Assembly (NCBI RefSeq): GCF_900105155.1
Contig: NZ_LT629762.1
Span: 1,798,001 to 1,862,000, forward strand
Length of the DNA: 64,000 nucleotides
Direction: 5' to 3'
From: Pseudomonas prosekii
Lineage (GTDB): Bacteria > Pseudomonadota > Gammaproteobacteria > Pseudomonadales > Pseudomonadaceae
Each line of letters starts with the position of its first letter. Within the stretch, counting starts at the first letter, position 1. Of this stretch, positions 1-9,370 are shown in pieces. The notes beneath the pieces were generated by a model, which had not been told where the DNA came from, ran no database searches, and was given only the letters and a program-made list of their open reading frames with translations. The position numbers were made by a program, and so were the translations under genes.

Positions 1-440
1 ACGATGGTCGACAGGGTGTTGTAGAAGAGAATGACCAGCGCCGCGAGAATCGCCCCGAGGGAAATCCCGTAGTCGCCGTACATGCTCGCCGCCAGCGCCA
101 GACCGATCACGCCGTTGTTGCCGCGAAACGCGCCTTGGGTGTAGATGCCGCGATCTTCACGCGGGCACTTCCAGATCGCCCAGCCCCAGGCGATGGCGAA
201 GCAAACGAGCGTGGCGATCGAGAAGTAGATCAGCAGTGCCGGTTGCAGCGCGGCGTGCAGGTCGGCGTGCAAGATGCCGAGAAACAGCAGCGCCGGCATG
301 GTGACGTTGAACACCAGGGCCGACGCCGTGTGAATGAAATTGTCGTTGATCCAGTTGATGCGCTTGAGCAGCACACCGAGAAACAGCATGGCAAACACCG
401 GCGCGGTGATGTTCAGGGTTTCGAGGAAAATAGCCAGCAT
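1..440 (-). CDS. AEC family transporter (auxin efflux carrier type), N-terminal part
   Basis: The minus strand reads an open frame from an ATG at 440 to the window edge, so only about the first 146 residues are present; the family is usually about 300 residues. The fragment is very hydrophobic: a first membrane helix holding APVFAMLFLGVLLK, a second around VFNVTMPALLFLGIL, a third around LLIYFSIATLVCFAIA, then the GAFRGNNGVIGLAL stretch typical of AEC/malate-efflux type permeases, with its paired asparagines in a membrane segment. The substrate cannot be read from sequence. It lies downstream of the hexarate genes on the same strand, but a 168-bp gap with a REP pair separates it from garD, so it is probably not part of that operon. 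Confidence 0.8.
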   Translation of the reverse strand, partial: MLAIFLETLNITAPVFAMLFLGVLLKRINWINDNFIHTASALVFNVTMPALLFLGILHADLHAALQPALLIYFSIATLVCFAIAWGWAIWKCPREDRGIYTQGAFRGNNGVIGLALAASMYGDYGISLGAILAALVILFYNTLSTI

Positions 441-518
441 GCCGGGAGACCTTGGGGGTGGGCGTCGTTAGGGGGCTAATGATAAGCCAGCAAGTCCCTC
501 GGCGTCTGTCATCGCGCT

Positions 519-593
519 ATCGCGAGCAAGCTCGCTCCCACATTTGATCTCCGGTGTGGCCGAGATCCCCGTGGGAGCGAGCTTGCTCGCGAT
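519..593. repeat. REP/BIME inverted pair
   Basis: ATCGCGAGCAAGCTCGCTCC and its reverse complement flank a short spacer. It is the common 'GTGGGAGCGAGCTTGCTCGCGA' class of fluorescent pseudomonads and fills the gap between garD and the AEC gene. Confidence 0.85.
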
Positions 594-608
594 GCAGGCG
601 ACTCGGTC

Positions 609-2162
609 TCAGGTGATCGGCGCCGGGTTGAACAGGGTGATGTCGTTGTACAGCTTGTGCTGCTCAGCCCACGTCTGTTTCTTGCCGCTGGCGACGTCCA
701 GGTAGTAGTGGAACAACTCCCAGCCGAGGTCCTCGATCGAGGCACGCCCGGTCGCGATCCGCCCGGCATCGATGTCGATCAGATCCGGCCAGCGCTGCGC
801 CAATTCGGTCCGCGTCGACACCTTCACCACGGGCGCCATCGCCAAACCGTACGGCGTGCCGCGCCCGGTGGTGAACACGTGCAGGTTCATCCCCGCCGCC
901 AATTGCAACGTGCCGCAGACAAAATCACTCGCCGGGGTTGCGCAAAAAATCAGCCCTTTGCGCTTGAAACGTTCGCCCGGGCCGAGCACGCCGTTGATCG
1001 CGCTGCTGCCGGATTTGACGATCGAGCCCAGCGACTTCTCGACAATGTTCGACAACCCGCCCTTCTTGTTGCCCGGCGTGGTATTAGCGCTGCGGTCCGC
1101 TTCGCCCTTGGCCAGGTAACGGTCGTACCAGTCCATTTCGCGCACCAGTTCCTCGGCGACTTCGGTGCTTTCGGCACGCGAGGTCAGCAGGTAAATCGCG
1201 TCGCGCACTTCGGTGACTTCGGAAAACATCACCGTCGCGCCCGCGCGCAGCAGCAGGTCCGAGGCATAACCCAGCGCCGGGTTGGCGGTGATGCCGGAGA
1301 ACGCATCGCTGCCGCCGCACTGCATGCCGAGGATCAACTCGGACGCCGGCACGGTTTCGCGGCGACGTTGGTCGAGCTTCTTCAGACGGGTTTCGGCCAG
1401 CGCCATGATCTGCTCGATCATTTCGGTGAAACCGTGACTCGAATCCTGCAAGCGATACAGCCACGGGTCGCTCAAATCCACCGAGCTGTCGTTCTCGTGC
1501 ATCACCTGCCCGGCCTGCAATTTCTCGCAACCGAGGCTGATCACCAAGGCTTCGCCGCCCAGGTTCGGGTTGCGCGCCAGATTGCGCACGGTGCGAATCG
1601 GGATGTAAGCGTCGGTGGCGGTAATCGCCACGCCGCAGCCATAACTGTGGGTCAGCGCCACCACGTCATCGACATTCGGATAGCGCGGCAGCAACTCGTC
1701 TTTGATGCGTTTGACCGCATGGTCGAGCACGCCGGTCACGCACTGCACCGTGGTGGTGATCCCGAGAATATTGCGCGTGCCGACGGTGCCGTCGGCGTTG
1801 CGATAACCCTCGAACGTGAAGCCTTCCAGCGGTGCCTGCGTCGCCGGCACATCGGTGGACAGCGGCAGGCTGTCCAGCGGTGGCGCGGTGGGCATGCGCA
1901 GTTGATCTTCCTTGACCCAACTGCCACGCGGGATCGGCTGCAACGCGTAGCCGATGGTCTGGCCGTAACGAATCACCAGGCCGCCCTCGGGGATGTCCTC
2001 GAGCGTGACTTTGTGGCTTTGCGGAACGAAATCCACGGTAACCAGACCGTCGGGAAATTCAGTGCCGGCCGGTACGCCTTGGTCATTGACCACAATCACT
2101 ACGTTGTCGCGCGGGTGCAGGCGGATGTAGCGCGGCGAGTCGGAATGTTCAATCAACTGCAT
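609..2162 (-). CDS. garD: Galactarate dehydratase
   Basis: The enzyme dehydrates meso-galactarate to 5-dehydro-4-deoxyglucarate (EC 4.2.1.42) in the cytoplasm. The 517-residue product matches the length of GarD. It has an N-terminal SAF-like domain (about residues 1-85) and a C-terminal UxaA/GarD catalytic domain from about 115. Cysteines in conserved loops are seen in SYGCGVAI (C176), SLGCEKLQ (C212) and [11 protein letters not shown] (C282), fitting an iron-dependent dehydratase. The ATG at 2162 lies 11 bp after the stop of the MFS permease gene, so it is the last gene of the hexarate operon. Altronate dehydratase (UxaA) is the closest alternative, but the length, the SAF domain and the kdgD neighbour favour GarD. 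Confidence 0.92.
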   Translation of the reverse strand: MQLIEHSDSPRYIRLHPRDNVVIVVNDQGVPAGTEFPDGLVTVDFVPQSHKVTLEDIPEGGLVIRYGQTIGYALQPIPRGSWVKEDQLRMPTAPPLDSLPLSTDVPATQAPLEGFTFEGYRNADGTVGTRNILGITTTVQCVTGVLDHAVKRIKDELLPRYPNVDDVVALTHSYGCGVAITATDAYIPIRTVRNLARNPNLGGEALVISLGCEKLQAGQVMHENDSSVDLSDPWLYRLQDSSHGFTEMIEQIMALAETRLKKLDQRRRETVPASELILGMQCGGSDAFSGITANPALGYASDLLLRAGATVMFSEVTEVRDAIYLLTSRAESTEVAEELVREMDWYDRYLAKGEADRSANTTPGNKKGGLSNIVEKSLGSIVKSGSSAINGVLGPGERFKRKGLIFCATPASDFVCGTLQLAAGMNLHVFTTGRGTPYGLAMAPVVKVSTRTELAQRWPDLIDIDAGRIATGRASIEDLGWELFHYYLDVASGKKQTWAEQHKLYNDITLFNPAPIT

Positions 2163-2173
2163 GACGCCGCTCC

Positions 2174-3538
2174 TCAGGAATGCGCTTCGGTTAATTTGGT
2201 CAGTTCAGGACCGGTGGTTGGCGGCTCTTTGAGCACCACACGTTTGATCGGACCAACGATCACCAGGTAGCTGAACACCGCGACCAGCGCGTTGCAACCG
2301 ACAAACACCAGCGCCCATTTGAACGAACCGGTGGAGCTGATGATGTAGCCGATGACGATCGGCGTGGTGATCGAGGCGATGTTGCCGAAGGTGTTGAACA
2401 AACCACCGCTCAGGCCGGCAATCTGTTTCGGCGAGGTGTCGGACACCACCGCCCAGCCCAGTGCGCCAACGCCTTTGCCGAAGAAAGCGAGGGCCATGAA
2501 GCCGACGACCATCCATTCCACATCAACGTAGTTGCACGCGACGATGCTGCTCGACACCAGCAAACCGGCAATGATCGGTGCCTTGCGGGCGAAGGTCAGG
2601 GAATGGCCTTTGCGCAGCAGGTAATCGGAAATCACCCCGCCGAGCACGCCACCGATAAACCCGCAGATCGCCGGCAACGAGGCAATGAAACCGGCCTTGA
2701 GAATGGTCATGCCGCGTTCTTGTACGAGGTACACCGGGAACCAGGTCAGGAAGAAATAGGTGATGCCGTTGATGCAGTATTGGCCCAGGTAAACGCCGAG
2801 CATCATGCGGTTGGTCAGCAACTGGCGAATGTAATCCCACTTCGGCCCGTCGACTTTTTTGCCCTTGCCTTTGTCCTGGTCCATGTCGACCATGCCGCCG
2901 TTGTCGGCGATGTGCTTGAACTCGGCTTCGTTGATCATCGGGTGTTGGCGCGGGCTGTGGATAACCTTGAGCCAGATCCCCGAGAAGACGATGCCGATCA
3001 GCCCCATGACGATGAACACGTGCTGCCAGCCGAAGCTGTAGACGATCCAGCCCATCAGCGGTGCGAACAACACGGTGGCAAAGTATTGCGCCGAGTTGAA
3101 GATCGCCGAGGCGGTGCCGCGTTCAGCGGTCGGGAACCACGCCGCAACGATGCGCGCGTTGCCGGGGAAGGATGGCGCTTCGGCCAGGCCCACCAGAAAG
3201 CGCAGCATGAACAGCGCGACAATCGCGGTAGACATGCCGAATTCACCGACGTAGCCCTGCAGCACGGTGAACAGCGACCAGGTGAAAATGCTCAGTGCGT
3301 AGACTTTTTTCGAGCCGAATCGATCGAGCAGCCAGCCACCGGGAATTTGCCCGGCCACGTAGGCCCAACCGAATGCAGAGAAGATGTAGCCGAGGGTGAC
3401 CGCGTCGATGCCGAGGTCTTTTTGCAGGCTGGAGCCCGCGATGGCGATAGTGGCCCGGTCGGCGTAGTTGATCGTGGTCACCAGAAAAAGCATGAGCAAA
3501 ATCAAATAGCGGACGTGAGTCGGCTTGGTCGCTTGCAT
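2174..3538 (-). CDS. MFS permease of the ACS family, probable galactarate/glucarate uptake (GudP/GarP type)
   Basis: This 454-residue inner-membrane protein has about twelve hydrophobic segments, starting with [19 protein letters not shown], a signature of the anion:cation symporter branch of the major facilitator superfamily. The MFS A-motif is visible as [13 protein letters not shown] between helices 2 and 3. A central cytoplasmic loop is rich in Lys and Asp ([10 protein letters not shown]). Its place between the semialdehyde dehydrogenase and garD argues for uptake of galactarate and/or glucarate, as for E. coli GudP and GarP; which one is an inference. The ATG at 3538 has a GGGAG-type ribosome site. 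A 164-bp gap with a REP pair separates it from the dehydrogenase gene upstream. Confidence 0.85.
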   Translation of the reverse strand: MQATKPTHVRYLILLMLFLVTTINYADRATIAIAGSSLQKDLGIDAVTLGYIFSAFGWAYVAGQIPGGWLLDRFGSKKVYALSIFTWSLFTVLQGYVGEFGMSTAIVALFMLRFLVGLAEAPSFPGNARIVAAWFPTAERGTASAIFNSAQYFATVLFAPLMGWIVYSFGWQHVFIVMGLIGIVFSGIWLKVIHSPRQHPMINEAEFKHIADNGGMVDMDQDKGKGKKVDGPKWDYIRQLLTNRMMLGVYLGQYCINGITYFFLTWFPVYLVQERGMTILKAGFIASLPAICGFIGGVLGGVISDYLLRKGHSLTFARKAPIIAGLLVSSSIVACNYVDVEWMVVGFMALAFFGKGVGALGWAVVSDTSPKQIAGLSGGLFNTFGNIASITTPIVIGYIISSTGSFKWALVFVGCNALVAVFSYLVIVGPIKRVVLKEPPTTGPELTKLTEAHS

Positions 3539-3590
3539 GTAGATGTACTCCCACTGATTATTTTTATGCGCGGGTGAATCTTTGGCTGTT

Positions 3591-3692
3591 CTGTGGGAGC
3601 GAACTTGCTCGCGATGGTGGTCAATGATGACGCGGGCATCAGGTATACCGCCGCGTCCTCAAGACCATCGCGAGCAAACTCGCTGCCACAGG
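3591..3692. repeat. REP/BIME inverted pair
   Basis: CTGTGGGAGCGAACTTGCTC at the left pairs with GCGAGCAAACTCGCTGCCAC at the right, with a spacer of about 60 bp. It sits between the MFS gene and the dehydrogenase gene inside the presumed operon and may modulate or protect the transcript there. Confidence 0.8.
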
Positions 3693-3702
3693 GGTGTTGC
3701 GT

Positions 3703-5148
3703 TTACGAACCGATGTAGCTGGTTTTCACCACGGTGTAGAACTCTTGCGCGTAGCGACCTTGCTCGCGGGAGCCGTAGGACGAGCCTTTACGGCCACCGA
3801 ACGGAACGTGGTAATCGACGCCGGCAGTCGGCAGATTGACCATCACCATCCCGGCCTGGGAGTGGCGTTTGAAGTGGTTGGCGTACTTCAACGACGTGGT
3901 GGCGATGCCCGCTGACAGACCGAATTCGGTGTCGTTGGCCATGGCCAGTGCCGCTTCGTAATCCGCCACGCGAACCACGTTGGCCACCGGGCCGAAAATC
4001 TCTTCACGGCTGATGCGCATCGCCGCTTCGCTGTCGGCAAACAGCGTTGGCGCCAGGTAATAACCTTCGGTGTCGCACGTCACCAAACCACCGCCGCTGA
4101 CCAGACGAGCACCTTCGGACTGGCCGATGTCGATGTACTTCATGTCTTGTTCAAGCTGCGCTTGCGAAACCACTGGACCAATGTCGGTGCCGGATTTCAG
4201 CGCGTGGCCGACCTTGATCGACTTCATGCGCTCGGCCACGGCTTCAACGAACTTGTCGTGAATCCCGGCGGTGACGATGAAGCGGCTCGACGCCGTGCAA
4301 CGCTGACCGGTGGAGTAGAACGCGCTCTGCACCGACAACTCGACCGCTTGCTTGAGGTCGGCGTCGTCGAGAATGATCTGCGGGTTTTTGCCACCCATTT
4401 CCAGCTGCACTTTCGCTTGGCGCGAGACGCAGCTGACGGCGATCTGACGACCGACGCCGACCGAACCGGTGAAGCTGATGCCGTCGACTTTCGGGCTCTG
4501 CACCAGCGCATCGCCAACCACCCGACCGCTGCCCATCACCAGGTTGAACACGCCGGCCGGGAAGCCTGCGCGGGAGATGATTTCGGCCAGCGCCCAGGCG
4601 CAACCGGGCACCAGGTCGGCCGGTTTCAGCACGACGCAGTTACCGTAAGCCAGGGCCGGGGCGATTTTCCATGCCGGGATGGCGATCGGGAAGTTCCACG
4701 GGGTAATCAGGCCAACCACGCCGAGCGCTTCGCGAGTGACTTCGACGTTGACGCCCGGACGCACCGACGGCAGGTAATCGCCGGACAGACGCAGGGTTTC
4801 ACCAGCGAAGAACTTGAAGATGTTACCGGCGCGGGTCACTTCGCCGATGGCTTCAGGCAGGGTCTTGCCCTCTTCGCGGGCCAGCAGGGTGCCGAGCTCT
4901 TCGCGACGGGCGAGGATTTCGCTGCCGACTTTGTCCAGCGAATCGTGGCGAGCCTGAATGCCGGAAGTCGACCAGGCCGGGAACGCGGCGCGGGCGGCGT
5001 CGATGGCGGCGCGTACCTGGGCCAGGTCAGCCTTGGCGTATTCGCCGATGGTGTCGGTCAGTTCGGACGGGTTGATGTTGGCGCAGTATTCACTGCCGGC
5101 AACCCATTCACCGTTGATGTAGTTATCAAAGCGTTTTGCATCTGCCAC
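3703..5148 (-). CDS. Aldehyde dehydrogenase, probable 2,5-dioxovalerate (alpha-ketoglutarate semialdehyde) dehydrogenase
   Basis: The product probably oxidises 2,5-dioxopentanoate to 2-oxoglutarate with NAD(P)+ (EC 1.2.1.26), the last step of hexarate breakdown. It is 481 residues, normal for the family. Rossmann and catalytic motifs are intact: the ITPWNFP loop near 148-154, GSVGVGRQIA near 228-237, general base E250 in LEMGGKNPQ and nucleophile C284 in GQRCTAS. The frame opens with GTG at 5148, preceded by AAGGGG at good spacing; the next in-frame ATG would remove part of the conserved N-terminus. Assignment to this step rests on kdgD lying just upstream; the family alone would only support 'aldehyde dehydrogenase'. 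Confidence 0.87.
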   Translation of the reverse strand: MADAKRFDNYINGEWVAGSEYCANINPSELTDTIGEYAKADLAQVRAAIDAARAAFPAWSTSGIQARHDSLDKVGSEILARREELGTLLAREEGKTLPEAIGEVTRAGNIFKFFAGETLRLSGDYLPSVRPGVNVEVTREALGVVGLITPWNFPIAIPAWKIAPALAYGNCVVLKPADLVPGCAWALAEIISRAGFPAGVFNLVMGSGRVVGDALVQSPKVDGISFTGSVGVGRQIAVSCVSRQAKVQLEMGGKNPQIILDDADLKQAVELSVQSAFYSTGQRCTASSRFIVTAGIHDKFVEAVAERMKSIKVGHALKSGTDIGPVVSQAQLEQDMKYIDIGQSEGARLVSGGGLVTCDTEGYYLAPTLFADSEAAMRISREEIFGPVANVVRVADYEAALAMANDTEFGLSAGIATTSLKYANHFKRHSQAGMVMVNLPTAGVDYHVPFGGRKGSSYGSREQGRYAQEFYTVVKTSYIGS

Positions 5149-5180
5149 GGGCTTTCCCCTTAAAAGAACTCCAGACCCAA

Positions 5181-5206
5181 AAGGCCGCTGATCACTCAGC
5201 GGCCTT
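5181..5206 (-). terminator. Intercistronic hairpin with U-tract between kdgD and the dehydrogenase gene
   Basis: On the minus strand an 11-bp perfect stem, AAGGCCGCTGA with its complement and a 4-nt loop, is followed by TTTTGGG. It fits an intrinsic terminator or attenuator that would lower transcription of the genes after kdgD. Confidence 0.7.
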
Positions 5207-5220
5207 ATTGATCGGATGTG

Positions 5221-6132
5221 TTATTGCGCACCTTGCTTGTCGATCAGCGCGGCGAGCATTTCGTACTCTTCGCCGGTCAGGTCAGTCAAAGGTGCCCGAA
5301 CCGGGCCTGCGTCATAGCCGGCAATTTTTGCCCCAGCCTTGACGATGCTCACGGCGTAACCGGATTTGCGGTTACGGATGTCGAGGTACGGCAGGAAGAA
5401 GTCATCGATGATCTTGCCGACGGTGGCGTGATCTTCGCGGGCAATGGCGTGGTAGAAATCCATCGCGGTTTTCGGAATGAAGTTGAACACCGCCGAGGAG
5501 TAGACCGGCACGCCCAGCGCTTTGTAAGCGGCGGCGTAGACTTCGGCGGTCGGCAAACCACCGAGGTAGCTGAAGCGATCACCGAGGCGGCGACGGATCG
5601 ACACCATCAACTCGATGTCGCCCAGGCCATCCTTGTAGCCGATCAGGTTCGGGCAGCGCTCGGCCAGGCGTTCCAGCAGCGGCGCGGTGAGGCGGCAAAC
5701 GTTGCGGTTGTAGACGACGACGCCGATTTTCACCGATTTGCACACGGCTTCAACGTGGGCGGCAACCCCGTCCTGGCTCGCTTCGGTCAGGTAGTGCGGC
5801 AGCAGCAACAGGCCTTTGGCGCCCAGACGCTCGGCCTCTTGGGCGTATTCAATGGCTTGGCGAGTCGAACCGCCAACGCCGGCGAGGATTGGCACGCTGG
5901 TTTCGCAGGTGTCGACGGCAGTCTTGATGATTTCCGAATATTCGCTGGCCGCCAGAGAGAAGAACTCACCGGTGCCGCCCGCGGCGAACAGAGCCGAGGC
6001 GCCGTATGGGGCCAGCCATTCGAGACGTTTGATGTAGCCAGCGCGATGGAAATCGCCCTGTGCATTGAAATCGGTAACCGGGAAAGACAGCAGGCCGGAA
6101 GAGAGGATGGACTTCAGTTCTTGTGGATTCAT
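5221..6132 (-). CDS. kdgD: 5-dehydro-4-deoxyglucarate dehydratase
   Basis: KdgD dehydrates and decarboxylates 5-dehydro-4-deoxyglucarate to 2,5-dioxopentanoate (EC 4.2.1.41). The 303-residue protein is a dihydrodipicolinate synthase-type TIM barrel. The carboxylate-binding loop reads [11 protein letters not shown] (about 50-60), the conserved tyrosine is Y141 in VVVYNRN and the Schiff-base lysine is K167 in IGYKDGLGD; the GYKDGLGD form is typical of KdgD rather than DapA. The ATG at 6132 has an AGGGTG ribosome site. It is the first gene of the block kdgD, dehydrogenase, MFS, garD. The regulator encoded upstream probably acts at the palindrome 59-78 bp before the start codon. Confidence 0.93.
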   Translation of the reverse strand: MNPQELKSILSSGLLSFPVTDFNAQGDFHRAGYIKRLEWLAPYGASALFAAGGTGEFFSLAASEYSEIIKTAVDTCETSVPILAGVGGSTRQAIEYAQEAERLGAKGLLLLPHYLTEASQDGVAAHVEAVCKSVKIGVVVYNRNVCRLTAPLLERLAERCPNLIGYKDGLGDIELMVSIRRRLGDRFSYLGGLPTAEVYAAAYKALGVPVYSSAVFNFIPKTAMDFYHAIAREDHATVGKIIDDFFLPYLDIRNRKSGYAVSIVKAGAKIAGYDAGPVRAPLTDLTGEEYEMLAALIDKQGAQ

Positions 6133-6190
6133 TATTCGAACACCCTGGGTAGCAACGTTGTGTGAGAAAAACCATTCAGCCTTCGCCGAA

Positions 6191-6210
6191 GTTGTAGGTC
6201 ATCGTACAAC
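6191..6210. promoter_or_regulatory. Candidate GntR/FadR-family operator upstream of kdgD
   Basis: The sequence is an interrupted palindrome, GTTGTA, 8 nt, TACAAC. Its right part GGTCATCGTACAACC recurs with one mismatch (GGTGATCGTACAACC, minus strand) just before the GntR regulator gene. TTGTA/TACAA half-sites are usual for FadR-subfamily regulators. Binding is inferred. Confidence 0.6.
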
Positions 6211-6478
6211 CTAAAATAAAACCGTCAACTGCATTTCATCGCTGTGTGGGGAAATTAGTGGTGGATGGGGGTGATTGAATAAGGGCAGGGGCGGCGATAA
6301 CGCGCTGCTAGAGGTATGTTCGCGTAGAGCTGTGTTCGCGTAGAAGTGTTCGCGCGGGTCGTAGGTTGTCGGAGGAGTACGAAACGTGAGTTGTGGTTGA
6401 GTTGAAGGGCAACTGACTGATGTGTGCCGATCAGGCGATCAGTGGGTAAATGCCAGAGAGATGACAGGCAGCGGGCCT
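6211..6478. other. Intergenic stretch with short tandem repeats
   Basis: No gene is supported in the 437 bp between kdgD and its regulator. The part near 6317-6356 carries three spaced copies of TGTTCGCG (6317, 6333 and 6347), the first two extended to TGTTCGCGTAGA. Their role is unknown. Confidence 0.5.
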
Positions 6479-6549
6479 CATCGCGAGCAGGCTCACTCCT
6501 ACAGTTGAAACGCATTCACCCTGTAGGAGTGAGCCTGCTCGCGAAGGCG
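6479..6549. repeat. REP/BIME inverted pair
   Basis: CATCGCGAGCAGGCTCACTC and its complement GAGTGAGCCTGCTCGCGA flank a 24-bp spacer just after the stop of the GntR gene. Confidence 0.8.
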
Positions 6550-6569
6550 TCTTGGCAGACGACACGCTA

Positions 6570-7319
6570 TCAGCCGCGTTGCGCCTCGGCTTCTTCGTGC
6601 GCATGGCGCAGGCGTTCGCGGCTGTTGGTCAGGTGCAGGCGCATGGCGGCGCGCGCGGCATCGGAATCCTGACGGGCGATGGCGTCGTAGATTTCCTCGT
6701 GCTCGCGGCTCAGGCGGCTCATGTAATGCTGCTGATCGTCATGCGCCAGGCGCGCCGAGTTCAGCCGGGTGCGCGGGATGATGCTGGTGCCGAGGTGGGT
6801 CATGATGTCGGTGAAATAGCGGTTGCCGGTCGACAACGCAATTTGCAGGTGAAACTGGAAGTCCGACGCCACCGCATCGCTGGCGTGCGCGGCGCTTTCG
6901 TTGAGCGCGTCCAGCGCCGCACGCATCAGGCCCAATTGCTCGGCGCTGCGGCGTTGCGCGGCGAGGCCGGCGGATTCCACTTCCAGGCTGATGCGCAATT
7001 CGAGAATCGCCAGCACATCCCGCAACGTAACCACGGTCGCCGGGTCGATGCGAAAGCCGCTCGGGCTCGGCGTATCGAGGACAAAGGTGCCGATGCCGTG
7101 GCGGGTTTCAACCTGCCCGGCGGCCTGCAAACGGGAAATCGCCTCGCGCACCACGGTGCGGCTGACGCCATGCGCGTCCATGATTGCCGACTCGGTGGGC
7201 AACTTGTCGCCACGTTTGAGTTGGCCGTCGCGGATCTGCTCGGACAGCACCGTCACCAGTTCCTGAGCGAGGCTGCGGCGCTTGCGCGGAAGGCGAGGTG
7301 CGTCGATCGGGTTTTCCAT
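6570..7319 (-). CDS. FadR-subfamily GntR transcriptional regulator (hexarate catabolism)
   Basis: The 249-residue protein has an N-terminal winged helix-turn-helix (about residues 15-82: KLPTESAIMDAHGVSRTVVR is the recognition region, and HGIGTFV the wing) and a C-terminal all-helical FCD ligand-binding domain. The frame can also open 42 bp upstream at 7361. The ATG at 7319 is preferred because the family begins just before the PRKRRSLAQ segment and because the candidate operator 7373-7386 would then sit in a normal promoter position. It is encoded upstream of, and on the same strand as, the kdgD operon. A very similar sequence lies before kdgD and before this gene, which suggests control of the operon plus autoregulation. 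The effector is not known; galactarate, glucarate or a breakdown product is likely. Confidence 0.85.
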   Translation of the reverse strand: MENPIDAPRLPRKRRSLAQELVTVLSEQIRDGQLKRGDKLPTESAIMDAHGVSRTVVREAISRLQAAGQVETRHGIGTFVLDTPSPSGFRIDPATVVTLRDVLAILELRISLEVESAGLAAQRRSAEQLGLMRAALDALNESAAHASDAVASDFQFHLQIALSTGNRYFTDIMTHLGTSIIPRTRLNSARLAHDDQQHYMSRLSREHEEIYDAIARQDSDAARAAMRLHLTNSRERLRHAHEEAEAQRG

Positions 7320-7372
7320 GGTGAACGTCTGTCTCGAAAATGTCGGCTGAAACCGCATCATAGCTCAACACG

Positions 7373-7386
7373 GTTGTACGATCACC
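7373..7386. promoter_or_regulatory. Second candidate operator, upstream of the GntR gene
   Basis: GTTGTACGATCACC matches 13 of 14 bases of GTTGTACGATGACC, the reverse complement of the kdgD site. Here only one half-site is well formed. It supports autoregulation. Confidence 0.5.
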
Positions 7387-7418
7387 ACCGCCCCCACCAC
7401 CCCGCAGAAGCCAGGCTC

Positions 7419-7513
7419 GTGTGGCGAGGGGGCTTGCCCCCGTTGGGTTGCGAAGCAGCCCTGAAAAACAGGGACCGCTGCGCAGTCCAACGGGGGCAAG
7501 CCCCCTCGCCACA
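7419..7513. repeat. BIME with GGGGGCTTGCCCCC arms
   Basis: TGTGGCGAGGGGGCTTGCCC begins the unit and its complement GGGGCAAGCCCCCTCGCCAC ends it. The same family recurs at 32221-32355 and 56819-56938. It lies between the GntR gene and the ABC exporter gene. Confidence 0.85.
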
Positions 7514-7545
7514 AAGGCCCACCCCACAAGAGGCGTCTGTGGTGC

Positions 7546-9273
7546 CTAGGCGGTTACGGCTTGCTCCGCCAAACGCCCATTGTCGATACGAACATGGCGT
7601 GGGTGGAAGCGCTTCAAACTGCTGCGATGCCCGACGCTGACGATGCTCAACCCGGGGATTTCATCGATCAACGCCTGATACAACGTCGCCTCGTCCTCTT
7701 CATCCATCGCCGAGGTGGCTTCGTCCATGTACAGCCATTGCGGCGCAAACAACAGCGCGCGGGCGAAGGCCAGCCGTTGCTGCTCACCCGGCGACAACAT
7801 GCGCTGCCAGTGATTGGCCTCGTCCAGCCGCGCCACCAGATGCGGCAATCGGCAGGTTTCCAGCACCTGTGCATAACGTTCCGGCGCATAGGCGTCGCTG
7901 GCCTGTGGATAATTCAGCGCTTCACGCAACGTGCCAATCGGCAGATACGGTTTTTGCGGCAAGAACAGATAACGCGCCGCCGGCAGCCGGATGCTGCCGT
8001 GGCCCGCTGGCCACAAATGCCCCATCGCCCGCAGCAACGTCGATTTACCGCTACCGGAACGGCCGCTGAGCATCACGCGCTCGCCCTGCTCCACGGTCAT
8101 GTCGGCGCTGGTCAGCAGGTGACGACCGTCCGCCAGGTCGAGGCCGAGGTTACTGACCCGCAGCGCCGAACCCTGATTCTGCACATCGATGGCCGGCGGA
8201 CGCTCTTCGTTATCGCTCATCGCTTCACGGAAACTCAACAGACGATCGCAAGTCGCGCGCCATGCCGCGAGGTTCTGATAGGCGCTGATAAACCAGCTGA
8301 AACTCTCCTGCACATTGCCGAACGCCGAACTGATCTGCATCAGCTCACCGAGTTCGATCTTGCCCGCGAAATAACGCGGCGCCGCGACCATGAACGGAAA
8401 GATGATCGCCACTTGGTTGTAACCGGAAGTGAAGAAAGTCAGACGCTTGGACACCTTCATGATGTCCCAGAAGTTGTGCCAGATCAGACCGAAACGGTCG
8501 CTCAAACGGCGGTTCTCGTTGGGTTCGCCGTTGTACAGGGCGATGCTTTCAGCGTTCTCGCGAATCCGCACCATGGAGAAACGCAGGTCGGCTTCAAAGC
8601 GTTGTTGCTGATTGTTCAAACCGATCAAGCGACGACCGATCAGGTGCGTCAGCCAACTGCCGATCACCGCATACACCAGCACACACCAGAACATGTAGCC
8701 GGGAATGGTGATGCCGAACACTTCAATGCTGCCCGAAACGCCCCACAAAATGATCGAGAACGACACCAGGCTGACGATGTTGCGCAGCAAACCGATGCCC
8801 AGTTCCAGGGTGCTGGAGGTGAACGTATTGAGGTCTTCGGAAATCCGCTGGTCGGGGTTATCGGTGTAACCGCCCTGCTCCAACTGGTAGTAATTCTTGT
8901 GCCCGAGCCAACGGGCGAAATGCTGTTCGGTAAGCCAGGCACGCCAGCGAATGGTCAGCATCTGCGTCAGGTACAAGCGATACACCGCGCCGAGAATCGC
9001 CAGCGTCGCAATGCCGCAGAAATACAGGATCAGTTGCCAGAACGCGGCCTCATCCTTTTTCTGCAAGGCGTTGTAGAAATCCTTGTACCAACTGTTGATC
9101 CACACCGAAATCGCCACGCTGAACAGCGACAGTACAATCACCGCGATCAGCAGCGTCCACGCCTTGCCCTTCTCTTCACTGCGCCAGTACGGCGTGATCA
9201 TCGCCCAGACTTTGCGAAAAAACTGCCCGCGCACAGCATCATTGACCGCGGAATATTCAGCGTTCTGCTTCAT
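7546..9273 (-). CDS. ABC transporter, fused permease and ATPase (YddA/SbmA-related ABC_membrane_2 type)
   Basis: The 575-residue protein is a half-transporter acting in the inner membrane, probably as a homodimer. About six membrane segments occupy residues 35-340, including LLIAVIVLSLFSVAISVWI near 41-59. The ATPase domain follows: Walker A GRSGSGKST with K410, signature LSPGEQQR near 493-500, Walker B WLYMDEAT with catalytic E518, then a switch histidine in VGHRSS. The YYQLEQGGYTDNPDQRI segment (129-144) is diagnostic of the family that includes E. coli YddA and human ALD-type exporters. The substrate is unknown; small hydrophobic compounds or peptides are possible. It stands alone between two BIME-containing gaps and RoxR. 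Confidence 0.85.
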   Translation of the reverse strand: MKQNAEYSAVNDAVRGQFFRKVWAMITPYWRSEEKGKAWTLLIAVIVLSLFSVAISVWINSWYKDFYNALQKKDEAAFWQLILYFCGIATLAILGAVYRLYLTQMLTIRWRAWLTEQHFARWLGHKNYYQLEQGGYTDNPDQRISEDLNTFTSSTLELGIGLLRNIVSLVSFSIILWGVSGSIEVFGITIPGYMFWCVLVYAVIGSWLTHLIGRRLIGLNNQQQRFEADLRFSMVRIRENAESIALYNGEPNENRRLSDRFGLIWHNFWDIMKVSKRLTFFTSGYNQVAIIFPFMVAAPRYFAGKIELGELMQISSAFGNVQESFSWFISAYQNLAAWRATCDRLLSFREAMSDNEERPPAIDVQNQGSALRVSNLGLDLADGRHLLTSADMTVEQGERVMLSGRSGSGKSTLLRAMGHLWPAGHGSIRLPAARYLFLPQKPYLPIGTLREALNYPQASDAYAPERYAQVLETCRLPHLVARLDEANHWQRMLSPGEQQRLAFARALLFAPQWLYMDEATSAMDEEDEATLYQALIDEIPGLSIVSVGHRSSLKRFHPRHVRIDNGRLAEQAVTA

Positions 9274-9370
9274 GAATTAGGCTCGATAGGAAAAAGTACA
9301 CGCACGAGCCGATCATAGATGATCGGCCCGGTTTGTCGCGAGGCACGGCCGGCATTCGTTCAGCGCAGGT

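Noticed and set aside
135..479. Plus-strand 114-codon frame at the left edge
   Set aside because: It lies opposite the AEC permease fragment, whose membrane helices are convincing.
657..2270. Long plus-strand frame opposite garD, and similar ones opposite the ABC exporter and the dppA genes
   Set aside because: They are shadows in high-G+C coding DNA without ribosome sites or recognisable domains.
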